A stretch of DNA of 64,000 nt from Roseovarius marisflavi (GTDB lineage: Bacteria; Pseudomonadota; Alphaproteobacteria; Rhodobacterales; Rhodobacteraceae), in assembly GCF_900142625.1 (NCBI RefSeq), contig NZ_FRBN01000015.1, positions 1 through 64,000 of the forward strand, given 5' to 3'. Shown in pieces: positions 1 to 9,580 of this stretch (position 1 is the stretch's first letter; each line of letters starts with the position of its first letter). Both the position numbers and the translations under genes were made by a program. Below the pieces are notes generated by a model. That model was not told where the DNA came from. It saw nothing but the letters and a program-made list of their open reading frames with translations, and did not search any database.

Positions 1-92
1 TTGTCCGTGAAGAATATGCGGCGACGATACTTCATGATGATCACTCCATCTCTCTCAAAAGATTAAAGTGTTGCATCGACCCGTTGAAACCG
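1..92 (-). mobile_element. IS30-like element, 5' tip of transposase (partial)
   Basis: On the minus strand an ATG at 33-35 opens MKYRRRIFFTD, which then runs off the left edge. Basic MKYRRRI-type openings followed by aromatic residues and T/S-D are typical of the IS30 transposases I know from Rhodobacteraceae. A GGAG-type site lies just upstream of the ATG. The stretch around 70-92, read on the minus strand, ends in GGGTCGATGCAACA and could be the terminal inverted repeat. Only 11 codons are visible, so family and outer boundary are tentative. Confidence 0.4.
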
Positions 93-551
93 CCGGACAA
101 AACGGACTTCCGCTTCGCCGATATCATTGTCCGATTTCGCCTTAACTTTTCGCGCTGTGGATGCGCCTCTCAGACATTTTGCTAGGCTTATCGACAAATA
201 ACGCGGAATATTTGCGTAACTAGCGCCTAGATCGAACAAAATTCTGGCAAGCCCTCTGCTCAGCCTTGTTCCATCTGGCAGGCCTTCTGCTCGGCGTTGT
301 TCCAATTGATACTTCTCAATGGGAGTCACGGGTGGCGCTGCGAGGTTTGACCTGTTGGATGGATGGTAATTTAAGGGCTTGTGTCTGTTCCAGCAGAGCC
401 ACAAGTCTGCCGTTCATTCTACACTAAGTCGAAGGCTCTGGGTGGAGCTAACAGCCTTTGGCCGGGTTCAAATATCACCTTGAGAGAGAGTTGGCCCATG
501 ACCGCTTGGGGCTCAATCCTGACCAACACGATTTTCTGACAGGCCCACAAA
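93..551. other. Gene-poor degenerate stretch next to the IS end
   Basis: I see no convincing gene here. A 113-codon minus-strand frame (63-404) has no recognisable domain, no good ribosome binding site and weaker GC3 bias than real genes in this window. Its C-terminal end runs into the presumed IS terminus. The base composition is less GC-rich than the flanking core genes. It may be remnant DNA of an older insertion or a gene interrupted by the IS. Confidence 0.4.
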
Positions 552-583
552 AAAGCCCCGGCAAGTGACCTTGCCGGGGCTTT
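552..583 (-). terminator. Rho-independent terminator of folD
   Basis: A perfect 14-bp stem (arms 552-565 and 570-583) with a TGAC loop lies 22 bp beyond the folD stop. On the minus strand it is followed by a T-rich tract. The plus strand also ends in TTTCTTTT, so it could stop transcription in both directions. Confidence 0.85.
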
Positions 584-605
584 CTTTTACTCTGATCCGC
601 TTTGC

Positions 606-1508
606 TTAGGCGGTCAGCCCCTCGGGCTCTTCAAGCCCGTTGGCGCGACAGCACGCCGTCACGGTATTGGCCAGAAGACAGGCGATGGTCATCGGGCCCA
701 CGCCGCCCGGCACCGGGGTAATCGCCCCGGCCACCTTGGACACGCTCGGGAAATCGACATCGCCCACAAGGCGGGTCTTGCCCTCGCCCTTTTCAGGCGC
801 GTCAATCCGGTTGATGCCCACGTCAATCACCGTTGCGCCCGGCTTGATCCAGTCGCCCGGCACCATCTCGGGGCGGCCAACAGCGGCCACCACGATATCG
901 GCGCGCCGTACCACATCGGCGATGTCCTTAGTCCGGCTATGGGCAATCGTCACGGTACAGCTATCGCCAAGCAAAAGCTGTGCCATCGGCTTGCCCACGA
1001 TATTGCTGCGCCCGATCACCACCGCATCCATCCCCGACAGCGACCCGTGAAAATCGCGCAGCATCATCAGACAGCCAAGCGGCGTGCAGGGCACCATGGA
1101 TTTCTGCCCGGTGCCCAAAAGCCCGACGTTGGAAATGTGGAACCCGTCCACATCCTTGGCCGGATCAATCGAGTTGATCACAAGGTCTTCATCAAGATGC
1201 TTGGGCAAGGGCAATTGCACCAGAATGCCATGCACCGCCGGGTCGCCATTAAGCCGCTCGACCAGCGCCAGAAGATCGGCCTCTGAGGTGTCCACATCAA
1301 GCTTGTGCTCAAAGGATTGCATGCCAACCTCAACGGTCTGCTTGCCCTTTGAACGCACATAGACCTGGCTCGCCGGGTCTTCGCCCACAAGCACCACCGC
1401 AAGGCCGGGGGTAATGCCGTGATCCGCCTTTAGCCGCGCCACATGGCCCGCCACCTTGTCCCGGATCGTGGCCGCAAAGGCCTTGCCGTCGATAATCTGC
1501 GCCGTCAT
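606..1508 (-). CDS. folD: Bifunctional methylenetetrahydrofolate dehydrogenase / methenyltetrahydrofolate cyclohydrolase
   Basis: FolD interconverts 5,10-methylene-, 5,10-methenyl- and 10-formyl-tetrahydrofolate in the cytoplasm, with NADP+ as cofactor. The 300-aa product has the family's normal length. It shows the substrate-site segment with [11 protein letters not shown], the signature [17 protein letters not shown] of the nucleotide-binding domain, and the C-terminal [10 protein letters not shown] motif. The ATG at 1508 opens [11 protein letters not shown], the usual FolD start. A longer frame back to 1571 only reads through the inverted repeat upstream. It lies downstream of fhs on the same strand and is probably in the same one-carbon unit. 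A strong terminator follows. Confidence 0.97.
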   Translation of the reverse strand: MTAQIIDGKAFAATIRDKVAGHVARLKADHGITPGLAVVLVGEDPASQVYVRSKGKQTVEVGMQSFEHKLDVDTSEADLLALVERLNGDPAVHGILVQLPLPKHLDEDLVINSIDPAKDVDGFHISNVGLLGTGQKSMVPCTPLGCLMMLRDFHGSLSGMDAVVIGRSNIVGKPMAQLLLGDSCTVTIAHSRTKDIADVVRRADIVVAAVGRPEMVPGDWIKPGATVIDVGINRIDAPEKGEGKTRLVGDVDFPSVSKVAGAITPVPGGVGPMTIACLLANTVTACCRANGLEEPEGLTA

Positions 1509-1529
1509 TTTTCTTCCTTCCAGCGTGGC

Positions 1530-1574
1530 GGGTTGCACCCACCCTACAGTCATTCCGTAGGGTGGGTGCAACCC
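1530..1574. repeat. REP-like inverted repeat between fhs and folD
   Basis: Two perfect 18-bp arms (1530-1547 and 1557-1574, core GTAGGGTGGGTGCAACCC) are separated by a 9-nt loop. The outer pairs continue with a 3-nt bulge. It fills most of the 80-bp gap between the fhs stop and the folD start. This type of GGGTTGCACCCACCC element is found scattered in many proteobacterial genomes. It may form a processing or attenuation hairpin within the fhs-folD transcript. There is no U-tract typical of an intrinsic terminator. Confidence 0.75.
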
Positions 1575-1588
1575 ACGCAGTTTCCGTC

Positions 1589-3265
1589 TTAGAACAGACC
1601 TTCGATCTGACCACCATCATTCAGGTGAATGTTCTCCGCCGCCGGTTTGCTAGGCAGGCCAGGCATGGTCATGATCTCACCACAGACGGCAACGATAAAC
1701 CCGGCCCCTGCGCTCAGGCGTACTTCGCGCACTGGCACCGAATGCCCGGTTGGCGCACCGCGCACGCTCGGGTCAGTGGTAAAGGAATACTGCGTCTTGG
1801 CCATACAGATCGGCAGATTGCCATAGCCCTGCTCTTCCCAGGCCTTGAGCTGGTCGCGGATTTTCTTGTCCGCAAGCACCTCATCCGCACGGTAGATCCG
1901 CTTGGCGATGGTTTCCATCTTCTGGAACAGCGGCATTTCATCAGCGTAAAGCGGGGCGAAATTGGCATTTCCGGCCTCGGCCACTTCGACGACCTTGCGC
2001 GCCAGCGGCTCTGAGCCTTCCGAGCCAAGTTCCCAGTGACGCGACAGAACCGCCTCGGCACCGTGGCTTGCAACATATTCCTTGACCGCGGCCACTTCGG
2101 CCTCGGTATCGGTGACGAAGTGGTTGATCGCCACGACAACCGGCACACCAAAGGATTTGATGTTCTCGATGTGACGGCCAAGGTTCGGACAGCCCGCCTT
2201 GACGGCCTCGACATTCTCGGCGCCAAGATCGGCCTTGGCCACGCCGCCATTCATCTTCATCGCGCGCACAGTGGCGACAAGCACCACGCAATCGGGCGCA
2301 AGACCGGCCTTGCGGCACTTGATGTTCATGAACTTCTCAGCCCCAAGATCGGCACCAAAGCCCGCCTCGGTGACCACGTATTCGCTGATCTTCAACGCGG
2401 TCGTGGTCGCGATGACCGAGTTACAGCCATGCGCGATATTGGCAAACGGGCCGCCATGCACAAAGGCCGGGTTGTTTTCCAGGGTCTGCACCAGGTTGGG
2501 CTGCATCGCGTCCTTGAGCAGAACGGTCATCGCGCCCTGTGCCTTGATATCGCGGCAGAACACCGGCGTGCGGTCGCGCCGATAAGCCACGATCATGTCG
2601 CCAAGACGCTTTTCAAGGTCTTTCAGGTTCAGCGACAGACACAGGATCGCCATGACTTCAGAGGCCACGGTGATGTCAAAGCCACCCTCGCGCGGGAAAC
2701 CGTTGGCCACACCGCCAAGCGACACGTTGATCTGGCGCAGGGCGCGGTCGTTCATGTCAACCACGCGGCGCCACACAACGCGGCGCACGTCGATATCTTC
2801 TTCATTGCCCCAATAGATGTGGTTGTCGATCATCGCGCTCAACAGGCTGTGCGCCGAGGTGATGGCGTGAAAATCGCCGGTAAAATGAAGGTTCATATCC
2901 TCCATCGGCACAACCTGCGCATAACCACCGCCGGCGGCCCCGCCCTTCATGCCAAAGTTCGGCCCAAGGCTCGCCTCGCGGATACAGACCGTCGCTTTTT
3001 TGCCGATCCGGTTCAGACCATCGCCCAGACCCACGGTTGTGGTGGTCTTGCCCTCGCCCGCAGGCGTCGGGTTGATCGCGGTCACAAGGATCAGCTTGCC
3101 ATTCTTGTTGCCCTGAACCGAGGTGATGTAATCCTGACTCACCTTGGCCTTGTCGTGGCCATAGGGAAGAAGATGATCCGTGGGGATGCCAAGCTTGGCA
3201 CCGATTTCCTGAATCGGTTTCTTATTGGCTTCGCGCGCGATCTCGATGTCTGATTTATAGCTCAT
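1589..3265 (-). CDS. fhs: Formate--tetrahydrofolate ligase
   Basis: This enzyme makes 10-formyl-THF from formate, ATP and THF. The 558-aa length is normal. The N-terminal P-loop region [18 protein letters not shown] and the segment [21 protein letters not shown] are hallmarks of the family, and the C-terminus ends [15 protein letters not shown] at 3265 gives [13 protein letters not shown], the standard opening. In marine Rhodobacteraceae Fhs with FolD oxidises C1 units from methylated compounds; the adjacency of folD agrees with that role. Confidence 0.97.
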   Translation of the reverse strand: MSYKSDIEIAREANKKPIQEIGAKLGIPTDHLLPYGHDKAKVSQDYITSVQGNKNGKLILVTAINPTPAGEGKTTTTVGLGDGLNRIGKKATVCIREASLGPNFGMKGGAAGGGYAQVVPMEDMNLHFTGDFHAITSAHSLLSAMIDNHIYWGNEEDIDVRRVVWRRVVDMNDRALRQINVSLGGVANGFPREGGFDITVASEVMAILCLSLNLKDLEKRLGDMIVAYRRDRTPVFCRDIKAQGAMTVLLKDAMQPNLVQTLENNPAFVHGGPFANIAHGCNSVIATTTALKISEYVVTEAGFGADLGAEKFMNIKCRKAGLAPDCVVLVATVRAMKMNGGVAKADLGAENVEAVKAGCPNLGRHIENIKSFGVPVVVAINHFVTDTEAEVAAVKEYVASHGAEAVLSRHWELGSEGSEPLARKVVEVAEAGNANFAPLYADEMPLFQKMETIAKRIYRADEVLADKKIRDQLKAWEEQGYGNLPICMAKTQYSFTTDPSVRGAPTGHSVPVREVRLSAGAGFIVAVCGEIMTMPGLPSKPAAENIHLNDGGQIEGLF

Positions 3266-3351
3266 TTTTGGTCCTCATGCTGTCCGCAGGGCGGAGGGGT
3301 CTGGTCCGGCTATACCGAGTTTGACTCCCCGTTCAGCACGCGAATCCGACA

Positions 3352-3404
3352 CATCCCGCCTCGCTTGCGGCGGGATGCCGCAGTCTGGTTTCCGATCAGA
3401 AACC
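3352..3404. other. Structured DNA between MOSC gene and fhs
   Basis: Two inverted repeats lie in the gap upstream of fhs. The first has 9-bp arms CATCCCGCC/GGCGGGATG (3352-3360, 3369-3377). The second, at 3387-3404, has arms GGTTTC/GAAACC. They are downstream of the MOSC stop and upstream of fhs on the minus strand, so they could end the MOSC transcript or fold in the fhs leader. No known riboswitch consensus is recognisable and no U-tract follows. Confidence 0.4.
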
Positions 3405-3424
3405 GCCGCCGCTCATCGGGCCTC

Positions 3425-4030
3425 TCAGCCCGCCTCGCCGAACAGCGGCAAAAATCCCTGCCATGCCCGCTGATCAGGAACATGCAGACGCAGGCCATCG
3501 CCCACCGCCAGCCGCCCTTCCCGCTCGACCCAGGCGGTCACACCGCGCCGCCCCTTGGCCGCCGTCTTGAACGCCTTGCCAAAACCGGGGTGCACCCCCT
3601 CGATCACCCTGGCGGGCAATTGACAGGGCCGGTTTTCCATATCCACCACAAGCGTCACCCCATCCGGCCCTTGCAGGCGCGAGGACGGCGGCAGATGGGT
3701 GAAATCCGCCAAGCCCTCGACCACCATCGAGGCCCCGACCCAAGCCGGATCAATCCGCTCCAGCCCCATCTTGGCGGCGATCAATGCCAGTTCCTCGGCG
3801 CTCACAATCGAAAACTGCCGCACATTGCGGATCACTGTATTGCGGGGATGCTGCGACAAAACCCGGCTGCAGGATGGCCGCGTCAGCCCGCCATGCTCTT
3901 CGCCCGCCACCCCGGCAAAACCGACCGCAACCTCTTGCAATGGTTCCGCCTCAAGCGTGGCCTCGCGATCGGCCACCCGGCCAAGCCATGTGACCGTTCC
4001 CGAAAAATCCGTCGGCATCAGTGCAGGCAT
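3425..4030 (-). CDS. MOSC domain-containing protein
   Basis: The 201-aa protein resembles molybdenum-cofactor sulfurase C-terminal (MOSC) proteins. It has an N-terminal strand MPALMPTDFSGTVTWLG, the central segment RNVRQFSIVSAEELALIAAKMG, the piece NRPCQLPARVIEG, and a conserved late segment KGRRGVTAWVEREG. Such proteins are thought to handle sulfur or Moco-bound substrates; the substrate here is unknown. I chose the ATG at 4030 because GGGAGAG lies 5 nt upstream. A GTG at 4036 is also possible. There is no Moco gene next to it. Confidence 0.8.
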   Translation of the reverse strand: MPALMPTDFSGTVTWLGRVADREATLEAEPLQEVAVGFAGVAGEEHGGLTRPSCSRVLSQHPRNTVIRNVRQFSIVSAEELALIAAKMGLERIDPAWVGASMVVEGLADFTHLPPSSRLQGPDGVTLVVDMENRPCQLPARVIEGVHPGFGKAFKTAAKGRRGVTAWVEREGRLAVGDGLRLHVPDQRAWQGFLPLFGEAG

Positions 4031-4060
4031 GCCCACTCTCCCAAATCTCAGACCCCGGTG

Positions 4061-4082
4061 CTTCTTCTTGGCAAAAATACTC
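4061..4082. repeat. Dispersed intergenic repeat, copy 1
   Basis: A 22-nt CTTCTTCTT...AAATACTC sequence between the MOSC gene and the methyltransferase. Near-identical copies occur at 13787-13808 and (inverted) 31414-31435, with a looser relative at 38913-38935. All copies lie between genes. Confidence 0.7.
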
Positions 4083-4109
4083 GCCCCGCAGGGTCGCCCT
4101 CAACCCGCC

Positions 4110-4895
4110 TCAGACGGTGAGCGTGAAAAACAGCCGCCGGAACGGGAACAAAACCGTGCCATCGGCGCGCACCGGATAAGCGGCGTGCATCACCTCTTCA
4201 TAGCGGCGAATGAGATCGGCCTTCTCTTCGGCATCAAGCGCGGCCAGTACCGGGCGCGCATAGGTGCTCTCGGTATAACGGCGCACCGGATGGCTGCCGG
4301 GTTCGGCGGTCAGACGTTGATAATAATCGGTTTCCCAAAGACGGAACTGTCCCATGGGTGCCAGCAATTCCTCGTATCTCACCGGGGCCATCACACCGGG
4401 CGTGCCCATTTTCTCAACCCGTCCGGGAAACAGCTCTTCCACAAGACTAAGCCAGACCCGATGCGACGGCGCCTTGTTCTGATGCGGCATCTGCACCGCG
4501 AGCGTACCGCCCTTGCCCAGCATCCGCGCCAACCGCGGCATCAATGCCTCATGCCCACCGACCCAATGCAGCGCCGCGTTGGAAAAGATGAGCCCCGGCG
4601 CGCGCCTTGGGTGCCAGTCATTGAAATCCGCCTGCTGAAGCGACGCATACCCATTCGTCGCACGCGCCTTTTCAAGCATCGCGGGCGAACCATCGACGCC
4701 GATCACGTCCCGCGCACTGGCCCGCGCCTTGAGGGCCTCGGCCATGGCGCCATTGCCACAGCCAAGGTCGATAATATCACCAGCCCCCATCTGGCCAACC
4801 GCATTCAACAGGTCGAGGGCGGGGCGCATACGCTGATCCCGGAACCTTGCATAGGCTCCGGGATTCCAATCAGCTTTTCCAGAGAGGCCGCTCAC
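4110..4895 (-). CDS. tam: Trans-aconitate 2-methyltransferase-like SAM methyltransferase
   Basis: The 261-aa protein has the class I SAM fold: motif [16 protein letters not shown] near residue 40, the acidic motif II in [11 protein letters not shown], and the Tam-like segment [25 protein letters not shown]. Tam methylates trans-aconitate, a by-product that inhibits aconitase. Length and the opening ([14 protein letters not shown]) match the family well. Its ATG overlaps the ftsH stop by 4 bp, so it is translationally coupled to ftsH. Substrate is assigned by family resemblance only. Confidence 0.82.
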   Translation of the reverse strand: MSGLSGKADWNPGAYARFRDQRMRPALDLLNAVGQMGAGDIIDLGCGNGAMAEALKARASARDVIGVDGSPAMLEKARATNGYASLQQADFNDWHPRRAPGLIFSNAALHWVGGHEALMPRLARMLGKGGTLAVQMPHQNKAPSHRVWLSLVEELFPGRVEKMGTPGVMAPVRYEELLAPMGQFRLWETDYYQRLTAEPGSHPVRRYTESTYARPVLAALDAEEKADLIRRYEEVMHAAYPVRADGTVLFPFRRLFFTLTV

Positions 4896-6811
4896 GTTGA
4901 CGGCTCGGGCTCCAGCCCGCCGTCGCCGGGTGACGATTTGGGCTTGGTCTTCGGAATGGCAGTGATCGAGGGTTTGCTGGTCTCGGCGCTCCCGTCTGTG
5001 TCATCATCATCGGCCGTTGGCGGCTCGCCGCGCAGCACCCGCTTGATTTCTTCACCGGTCAGGGTTTCGTATTCCAAAAGCCCCTGCCCCAGACGTTCCC
5101 ATTCGTCCTTGCGTTCGGTCAGAATGCTCTTGGCCCTCTGATAGGCCTCGTCGATCAGGCGTTTCACCTCTTCTTCGATAAGCTCTTTGGTATGCGCAGA
5201 AATCGAAAACCCGCCGGCGCCATTGCCCATATAGCCTTCATGCGCCTGCTCGTAATCGATATTGCCGACCTTGTCGGACATGCCCCACCGCATCACCATC
5301 GCACGTGCCAAACCGCTGGCCTGCTGGATATCACCGGCCGGGCCGTTGCTCACATCATCCTCGCCGTACTTGAGGATTTCGGCGGCCTTGCCGGCCATGG
5401 TCATCGCAAGCTTTTCCTCGCATTCCGAACGATGCCAGTTCAGGCGGTCGATCTCGGGCAGGCTGACCACCATGCCAAGCGCCCCGCCACGCGGGATGAT
5501 CGTGGCCTTATAGACCGGATCACATTTCGGCAGGGCAAGCCCGACCACCGCATGACCGGCCTCGTGATAGGCGGTCTTTTCCTTTTGATCGTCGGTCAGA
5601 ACCATCGACCGGCGCTCGGCCCCCATCATCACCTTGTCCTTGGCATTCTCAAAGTCGATCATGGTGACAAACCGACGCCCCACGCGGGCCGCCGTAAGCG
5701 CGGCCTCGTTGACGAGGTTGGCAAGATCAGCCCCCGAGAAACCGGGCGTGCCGCGCGCAATCAGGCGCAGATCGACATCCGGCCCAAGCGGCGTCTTGCG
5801 GGCGTGAACCCCGAGAATTTTCTCGCGGCCCTTGATATCGGGGTTGGGCACGGTGACCTGGCGGTCAAAGCGACCGGGGCGCAACAGGGCGGGGTCAAGA
5901 ACATCCTTACGGTTGGTGGCCGCGATGATGATCACACCTTCGTTTGCCTCAAACCCGTCCATTTCCACGAGCAACTGGTTAAGCGTCTGTTCACGCTCGT
6001 CGTTGCCGCCGCCATAGCCCGCACCACGATGGCGGCCCACAGCGTCGATTTCGTCGATAAAGACGATACAGGGCGCGTTTTTCTTGGCCTGTTCGAACAT
6101 GTCGCGCACGCGGCTTGCGCCGACGCCGACAAACATTTCCACAAAGTCAGAGCCAGAGATGGTGAAAAACGGCACACCCGCCTCGCCCGCAATCGCGCGC
6201 GCCAGAAGGGTTTTACCGGTGCCCGGCGGGCCGACAAGCAGCGCGCCTTTGGGGATCTTGCCACCAAGGCGGCTGAATTTTTGCGGATTGCGCAGGAATT
6301 CGACGATCTCTTCAAGCTCTTCCTTGGCCTCGTCGATGCCTGCGACATCGTCAAAGGTTACCCGGCCATGCTTTTCAGTCAGCATCTTGGCCTTGGATTT
6401 GCCAAAGCCCATGGCGCCGCCTTTGCCACCACCCTGCATGCGGTTCATGAAATAAATCCACACACCGATCAGCAGAAGGAAGGGAAGCAGCGACACGAGG
6501 AAGGTCTGGAAGCCAGACTGCTCCTGGCTTTCGGCCTTGACCGGGATACCCTCTTCGATCAGGCGCTGCGTGATCTGGGCGTCCTCGGGCTTGATCGCGG
6601 CATAATCGGTGCCATCGGTGGTGCGATAGCGCACCGTTTCGCCATCCAGGGTCACCTGGCTGACCGATCCGTCCTCGATCGCGGCCACAAACTCGGAATA
6701 GGACACGGATCTGCTTTGCAGCGTATTGCCTGAGCCACTGAACAGGTTGAACAGCGCCAGGATCAACAGGAACAACACCAGCCAGAAGGCGATATTTCTT
6801 GCGTTACCCAA
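4892..6811 (-). CDS. ftsH: ATP-dependent zinc metalloprotease FtsH (TTG start)
   Basis: FtsH is a membrane-bound AAA+ protease that degrades misfolded membrane proteins and regulators. Features of the 639-aa product: TM1 near residues 8-25, a periplasmic region, TM2 around 100-122, Walker A GPPGTGKT at about 194-201, Walker [12 protein letters not shown], and the zinc site HEAGH at about 416-420. The upstream frame reaches an ATG at 6844. However, a strong AAGGAGAG lies 6 nt before a TTG at 6811 that gives the usual [11 protein letters not shown] opening, so TTG is the likely start. The C-terminal tail is acidic, then basic and proline-rich. The gene follows tilS on the same strand and overlaps tam. 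Confidence 0.97.
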   Translation of the reverse strand: MGNARNIAFWLVLFLLILALFNLFSGSGNTLQSRSVSYSEFVAAIEDGSVSQVTLDGETVRYRTTDGTDYAAIKPEDAQITQRLIEEGIPVKAESQEQSGFQTFLVSLLPFLLLIGVWIYFMNRMQGGGKGGAMGFGKSKAKMLTEKHGRVTFDDVAGIDEAKEELEEIVEFLRNPQKFSRLGGKIPKGALLVGPPGTGKTLLARAIAGEAGVPFFTISGSDFVEMFVGVGASRVRDMFEQAKKNAPCIVFIDEIDAVGRHRGAGYGGGNDEREQTLNQLLVEMDGFEANEGVIIIAATNRKDVLDPALLRPGRFDRQVTVPNPDIKGREKILGVHARKTPLGPDVDLRLIARGTPGFSGADLANLVNEAALTAARVGRRFVTMIDFENAKDKVMMGAERRSMVLTDDQKEKTAYHEAGHAVVGLALPKCDPVYKATIIPRGGALGMVVSLPEIDRLNWHRSECEEKLAMTMAGKAAEILKYGEDDVSNGPAGDIQQASGLARAMVMRWGMSDKVGNIDYEQAHEGYMGNGAGGFSISAHTKELIEEEVKRLIDEAYQRAKSILTERKDEWERLGQGLLEYETLTGEEIKRVLRGEPPTADDDDTDGSAETSKPSITAIPKTKPKSSPGDGGLEPEPST

Positions 6812-6890
6812 GGAATCTCTCCTTAAAATTCGGTTGTCCTGCACCTATCACAGGACCATCACCTCTTAAATAGAGATCACGCCTGTATCT

Positions 6891-8150
6891 TCAATGAGAT
6901 AATAGAGCTTTATAAAACTCTTCCTCGCTGCGCAGCGCCTTGATCGACCAGCCATTGGCCCAGCCCGCAAGCGGTGCGGCCAGCAATTCATCGCCCAACC
7001 AGACCCCGGGCAAGGCCATGGCCGATGCGTGCGGAACTCCGCCGAGGCGCCAATCGGGACAGGCGCGCAGGCCCGCTTCGCCCAATGCCGCCAGTTCGGC
7101 ACCGGCCATGTCAGGGCCCTGATCGACGCGCCAGCGCCCGTCCCAGACCCCGCCCTGCGCGGGCACACGCAGCCCGACCACGGCGTTATACTCGCGGCTC
7201 ACGCGCATCTCGCAGTCGGTCGCGCTAAGCATACAGCCCTGCAAGGTCATCCCCTGCCCGGCATAAGCGGCGGCCAGGAACCCATCCATCGCGCGGCCGC
7301 GCGGCACGTACTCCGCGCCGCTGATCCAGCCAAGCATGGATTGCAGCAACCGGCGCGCCACCTCGGGGCGGAGCGCCGCAAAGCCTGCCCGCGCAAGCAC
7401 AAGGTCGCCCGCCTCAAACCGAAGGATTTCCTTTGCCGCGTCAGATACATAGCCATAAAGCGTGGCACGCACATCGGCCATTTTCCGGGCCACATCGGCA
7501 AGACCCTCGACCGTAATCCCCAAGGGGTCAAGCGCAGTCAGCGCGTCGCGCGCCCGCACACGGGCATAGGCCGCGTCGTCATTTGTCGGGTCCTCGACCC
7601 AAGCCAGCCCCCGTGCACGCAGAACCTCGCGCAGCACCTCGCGCCTCAGGCCGAGCAGGGGCCGGTGGAACCACACATCGCCCTGTTGCCATCGCGCGCG
7701 CATCGCCGAAAGCCCGTCAACACCCGCGCCACGCGCCAGCCGCATCAGAAAGGTTTCGGCCTGATCGTCGGCGGTATGCCCAATGGCAATGTCACCAAGA
7801 CCGATGTCCCCGGCCCAGTCCGCCATCAGGCGATAGCGCGCGCGCCGGGCCCGATCGGGCAGGTTGCCCTGCCCGTCCCAATCCAGCCATCTCAAGGTCT
7901 CGTGGGGAATGCCGCGCGCGGCACAAATCCGCGCAACCTCTGCGGCTTCATGCGCCGCCTCAGAACGCAGGCCATGGTCGACGGTGACCGCGAGCACCTC
8001 TGGCCCGCCGTTTTCGCGCCAATCGTCAAGCAGCGCCAAAAGCGCCAGCGAATCGCTTCCGCCGGACACGGCGACGCCAAGGCGGCAGGGTGGATCGGGA
8101 TGGAAATGCCCGGCAATCCGGCACCAGAGGGCGGTCGCCTCTTGCGTCAC
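6891..8150 (-). CDS. tilS: tRNA(Ile)-lysidine synthetase
   Basis: TilS adds lysine to C34 of tRNA-Ile(CAU), changing its decoding from AUG to AUA; it is an essential cytoplasmic enzyme. The 419-aa protein carries the PP-loop motif AVSGGSDSLALLALL near residues 27-41. It also has the downstream segments HGLRSEAAHEAAEVARIC, GHTADDQAETFLMRLARGAGVDGL and RPLLGLRREVLREVL. The ATG overlaps the cpoB stop by 4 bp. A pal-cpoB-tilS-ftsH order is common in this bacterial family. Confidence 0.95.
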   Translation of the reverse strand: MTQEATALWCRIAGHFHPDPPCRLGVAVSGGSDSLALLALLDDWRENGGPEVLAVTVDHGLRSEAAHEAAEVARICAARGIPHETLRWLDWDGQGNLPDRARRARYRLMADWAGDIGLGDIAIGHTADDQAETFLMRLARGAGVDGLSAMRARWQQGDVWFHRPLLGLRREVLREVLRARGLAWVEDPTNDDAAYARVRARDALTALDPLGITVEGLADVARKMADVRATLYGYVSDAAKEILRFEAGDLVLARAGFAALRPEVARRLLQSMLGWISGAEYVPRGRAMDGFLAAAYAGQGMTLQGCMLSATDCEMRVSREYNAVVGLRVPAQGGVWDGRWRVDQGPDMAGAELAALGEAGLRACPDWRLGGVPHASAMALPGVWLGDELLAAPLAGWANGWSIKALRSEEEFYKALLSH

Positions 8151-8974
8151 TGACAGCCCAGATTGGTCATCTCGCCCTGCGCCGACTGTACCGCTGCGGA
8201 TTGCGGATAGCGCGCCGCGACCTGGCTAAGGGTAGCGCAGGCCTCGTCCGCCTGTCCCAACCGGCCAAGCGAGCGGCCCAGCCGGTAAAGCGCCTCCGGC
8301 GCCTCGGGGCCATTGGGATCACCACTGAAGGTTTCAAGATAGGCGCGCGCCGCATCGCTTTGCTGGTTCGCCCCTTCCAGAGCCTCGCCACGCAAAAGAC
8401 CGGCACGCCCCGACAGCGGCCCACCGGGATAGGCCATCTGGAACGCCGCGAATTGCGCGGCAGATTCGCTATATTGCCCCGCGCGCAACGCCGCCTCGGC
8501 GCGCTCGAAATCGGCCTGCTCGCCCATGGCGAGTAGCGGCGCATCAACGTTTTCGACAGGGGCGACAAAGCCGCCGCCCCCGGTTGTTGGCTCGACCCCG
8601 CCAAGGGTGCTGCCGGTCTCTAACGTGCCGACATCACAGGCGTCATCCATCTCGCAAAGGCGAAACTCGAGATCGCCAACACGGTTGGTGCCATCGCTCA
8701 CGACACGGTCAATCCGAAACTCAAGCTCTTCGGTCTTTTTGGTCAAGCGCTGAACCTCGCTTTCGATCGCGTTGACGCGATCCACAAGCGACCCGCCACT
8801 GCCAAGTTGCCCCGCTGATCCGGTCGTGCTCAGCTCGCGCTTGAGCTTTTGCAGTTCGACGAACAGCACCGAAAGCTCTTGCCGGATATCGGCAATCGTC
8901 TCGCTTGATTGCGCCTGCGCCCCGACGGGACCCAAAAGCGCGACACAGACCAGCAGTTTGACAAAATGGCGCAT
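8147..8974 (-). CDS. cpoB: Tol-Pal system protein YbgF/CpoB
   Basis: CpoB is a periplasmic partner of TolA that coordinates peptidoglycan synthesis with outer-membrane constriction. The 275-aa protein opens with a signal peptide (MRHFVKLLVCVALLGPVGAQA, cleavage after AQA). A coiled-coil segment follows at roughly residues 25-95, rich in heptad E/L/R and suited to trimerisation. The C-terminus (about 135-275) has TPR-like repeats, starting AEAALRAGQYSESAAQFAAF. It lies 15 bp after pal and overlaps tilS by 4 bp. Confidence 0.92.
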   Translation of the reverse strand: MRHFVKLLVCVALLGPVGAQAQSSETIADIRQELSVLFVELQKLKRELSTTGSAGQLGSGGSLVDRVNAIESEVQRLTKKTEELEFRIDRVVSDGTNRVGDLEFRLCEMDDACDVGTLETGSTLGGVEPTTGGGGFVAPVENVDAPLLAMGEQADFERAEAALRAGQYSESAAQFAAFQMAYPGGPLSGRAGLLRGEALEGANQQSDAARAYLETFSGDPNGPEAPEALYRLGRSLGRLGQADEACATLSQVAARYPQSAAVQSAQGEMTNLGCQ

Positions 8975-8989
8975 GCGACCTCCCCTGGA

Positions 8990-9502
8990 TTAGCTGCTCA
9001 GACCTGCCGCGATGACCGTGACCGCGCGGCGGTTCTGGGCATAACAGGCCTCGTTGCTGCAAATCTCGATCGGGCGCTCCTTGCCATAGCTGACCACCTT
9101 GAGGCGGCTTGCGGCAACGCCCTGGCTTACCAGATATTCATGCGCGGCGTTGGCCCGGCGCGCGCCAAGCGCGAGGTTGTATTCGCGCGTGCCCTGCTCG
9201 TCGGCATGGCCTTCGATGATGGCGGTATATTCCGGGTTCGACATCAGCCATTGCGCCTGACCGGCGAGGGTTGCTTGCGCCTCGGCACCGATCGTCGACT
9301 GGTCGACGGCAAACAGAACGCGGTCGCCCACGGTCTGTTGGAAATAGGCCGGTGACGTCGGATCTTGCGCCGACCCCGCCAATCCACCGGCATTGGCGCC
9401 ATTGAGATCAACGGTGTTGGTATCGTCAAACCGGTCCGGGTTGGTACAGCCCGCCAGAGCGAGCCCCGCGCACAGGATAAGTGTTTTGCTCAGATAGGTC
9501 AT
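8990..9502 (-). CDS. pal: Peptidoglycan-associated lipoprotein Pal
   Basis: Pal is an outer-membrane lipoprotein that binds peptidoglycan and TolB. The protein has a lipobox LALAGC and a flexible linker (DTNTVDLNGANAGG). Its OmpA-like domain contains IEGHADEQGTREYNLALGARRANA and ends in the NRRAVTVI segment. I chose the ATG at 9502 because GGGG lies 5-8 nt upstream and the resulting 19-residue signal is compact. In-frame ATGs at 9517 and 9526 are alternatives. The domain is complete and the gene sits between tolB and cpoB as usual. Confidence 0.94.
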   Translation of the reverse strand: MTYLSKTLILCAGLALAGCTNPDRFDDTNTVDLNGANAGGLAGSAQDPTSPAYFQQTVGDRVLFAVDQSTIGAEAQATLAGQAQWLMSNPEYTAIIEGHADEQGTREYNLALGARRANAAHEYLVSQGVAASRLKVVSYGKERPIEICSNEACYAQNRRAVTVIAAGLSS

Positions 9503-9580
9503 TTTTGCCCCGTTCATTATTTTCATGCCCTTGGCTCTTTTATCACAGCCCGCGCCCCAAGGAAACGCGCGCCGCACGGC

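Noticed and set aside
63..404. 113-codon minus-strand frame at the left edge
   Set aside because: No domain, no ribosome site, weak coding bias, and it overlaps the presumed IS end. I describe the stretch as degenerate DNA instead.
2036..3253. 405-codon plus-strand frame opposite fhs
   Set aside because: Mirror of the formate ligase gene; the His-rich translation shows no family.
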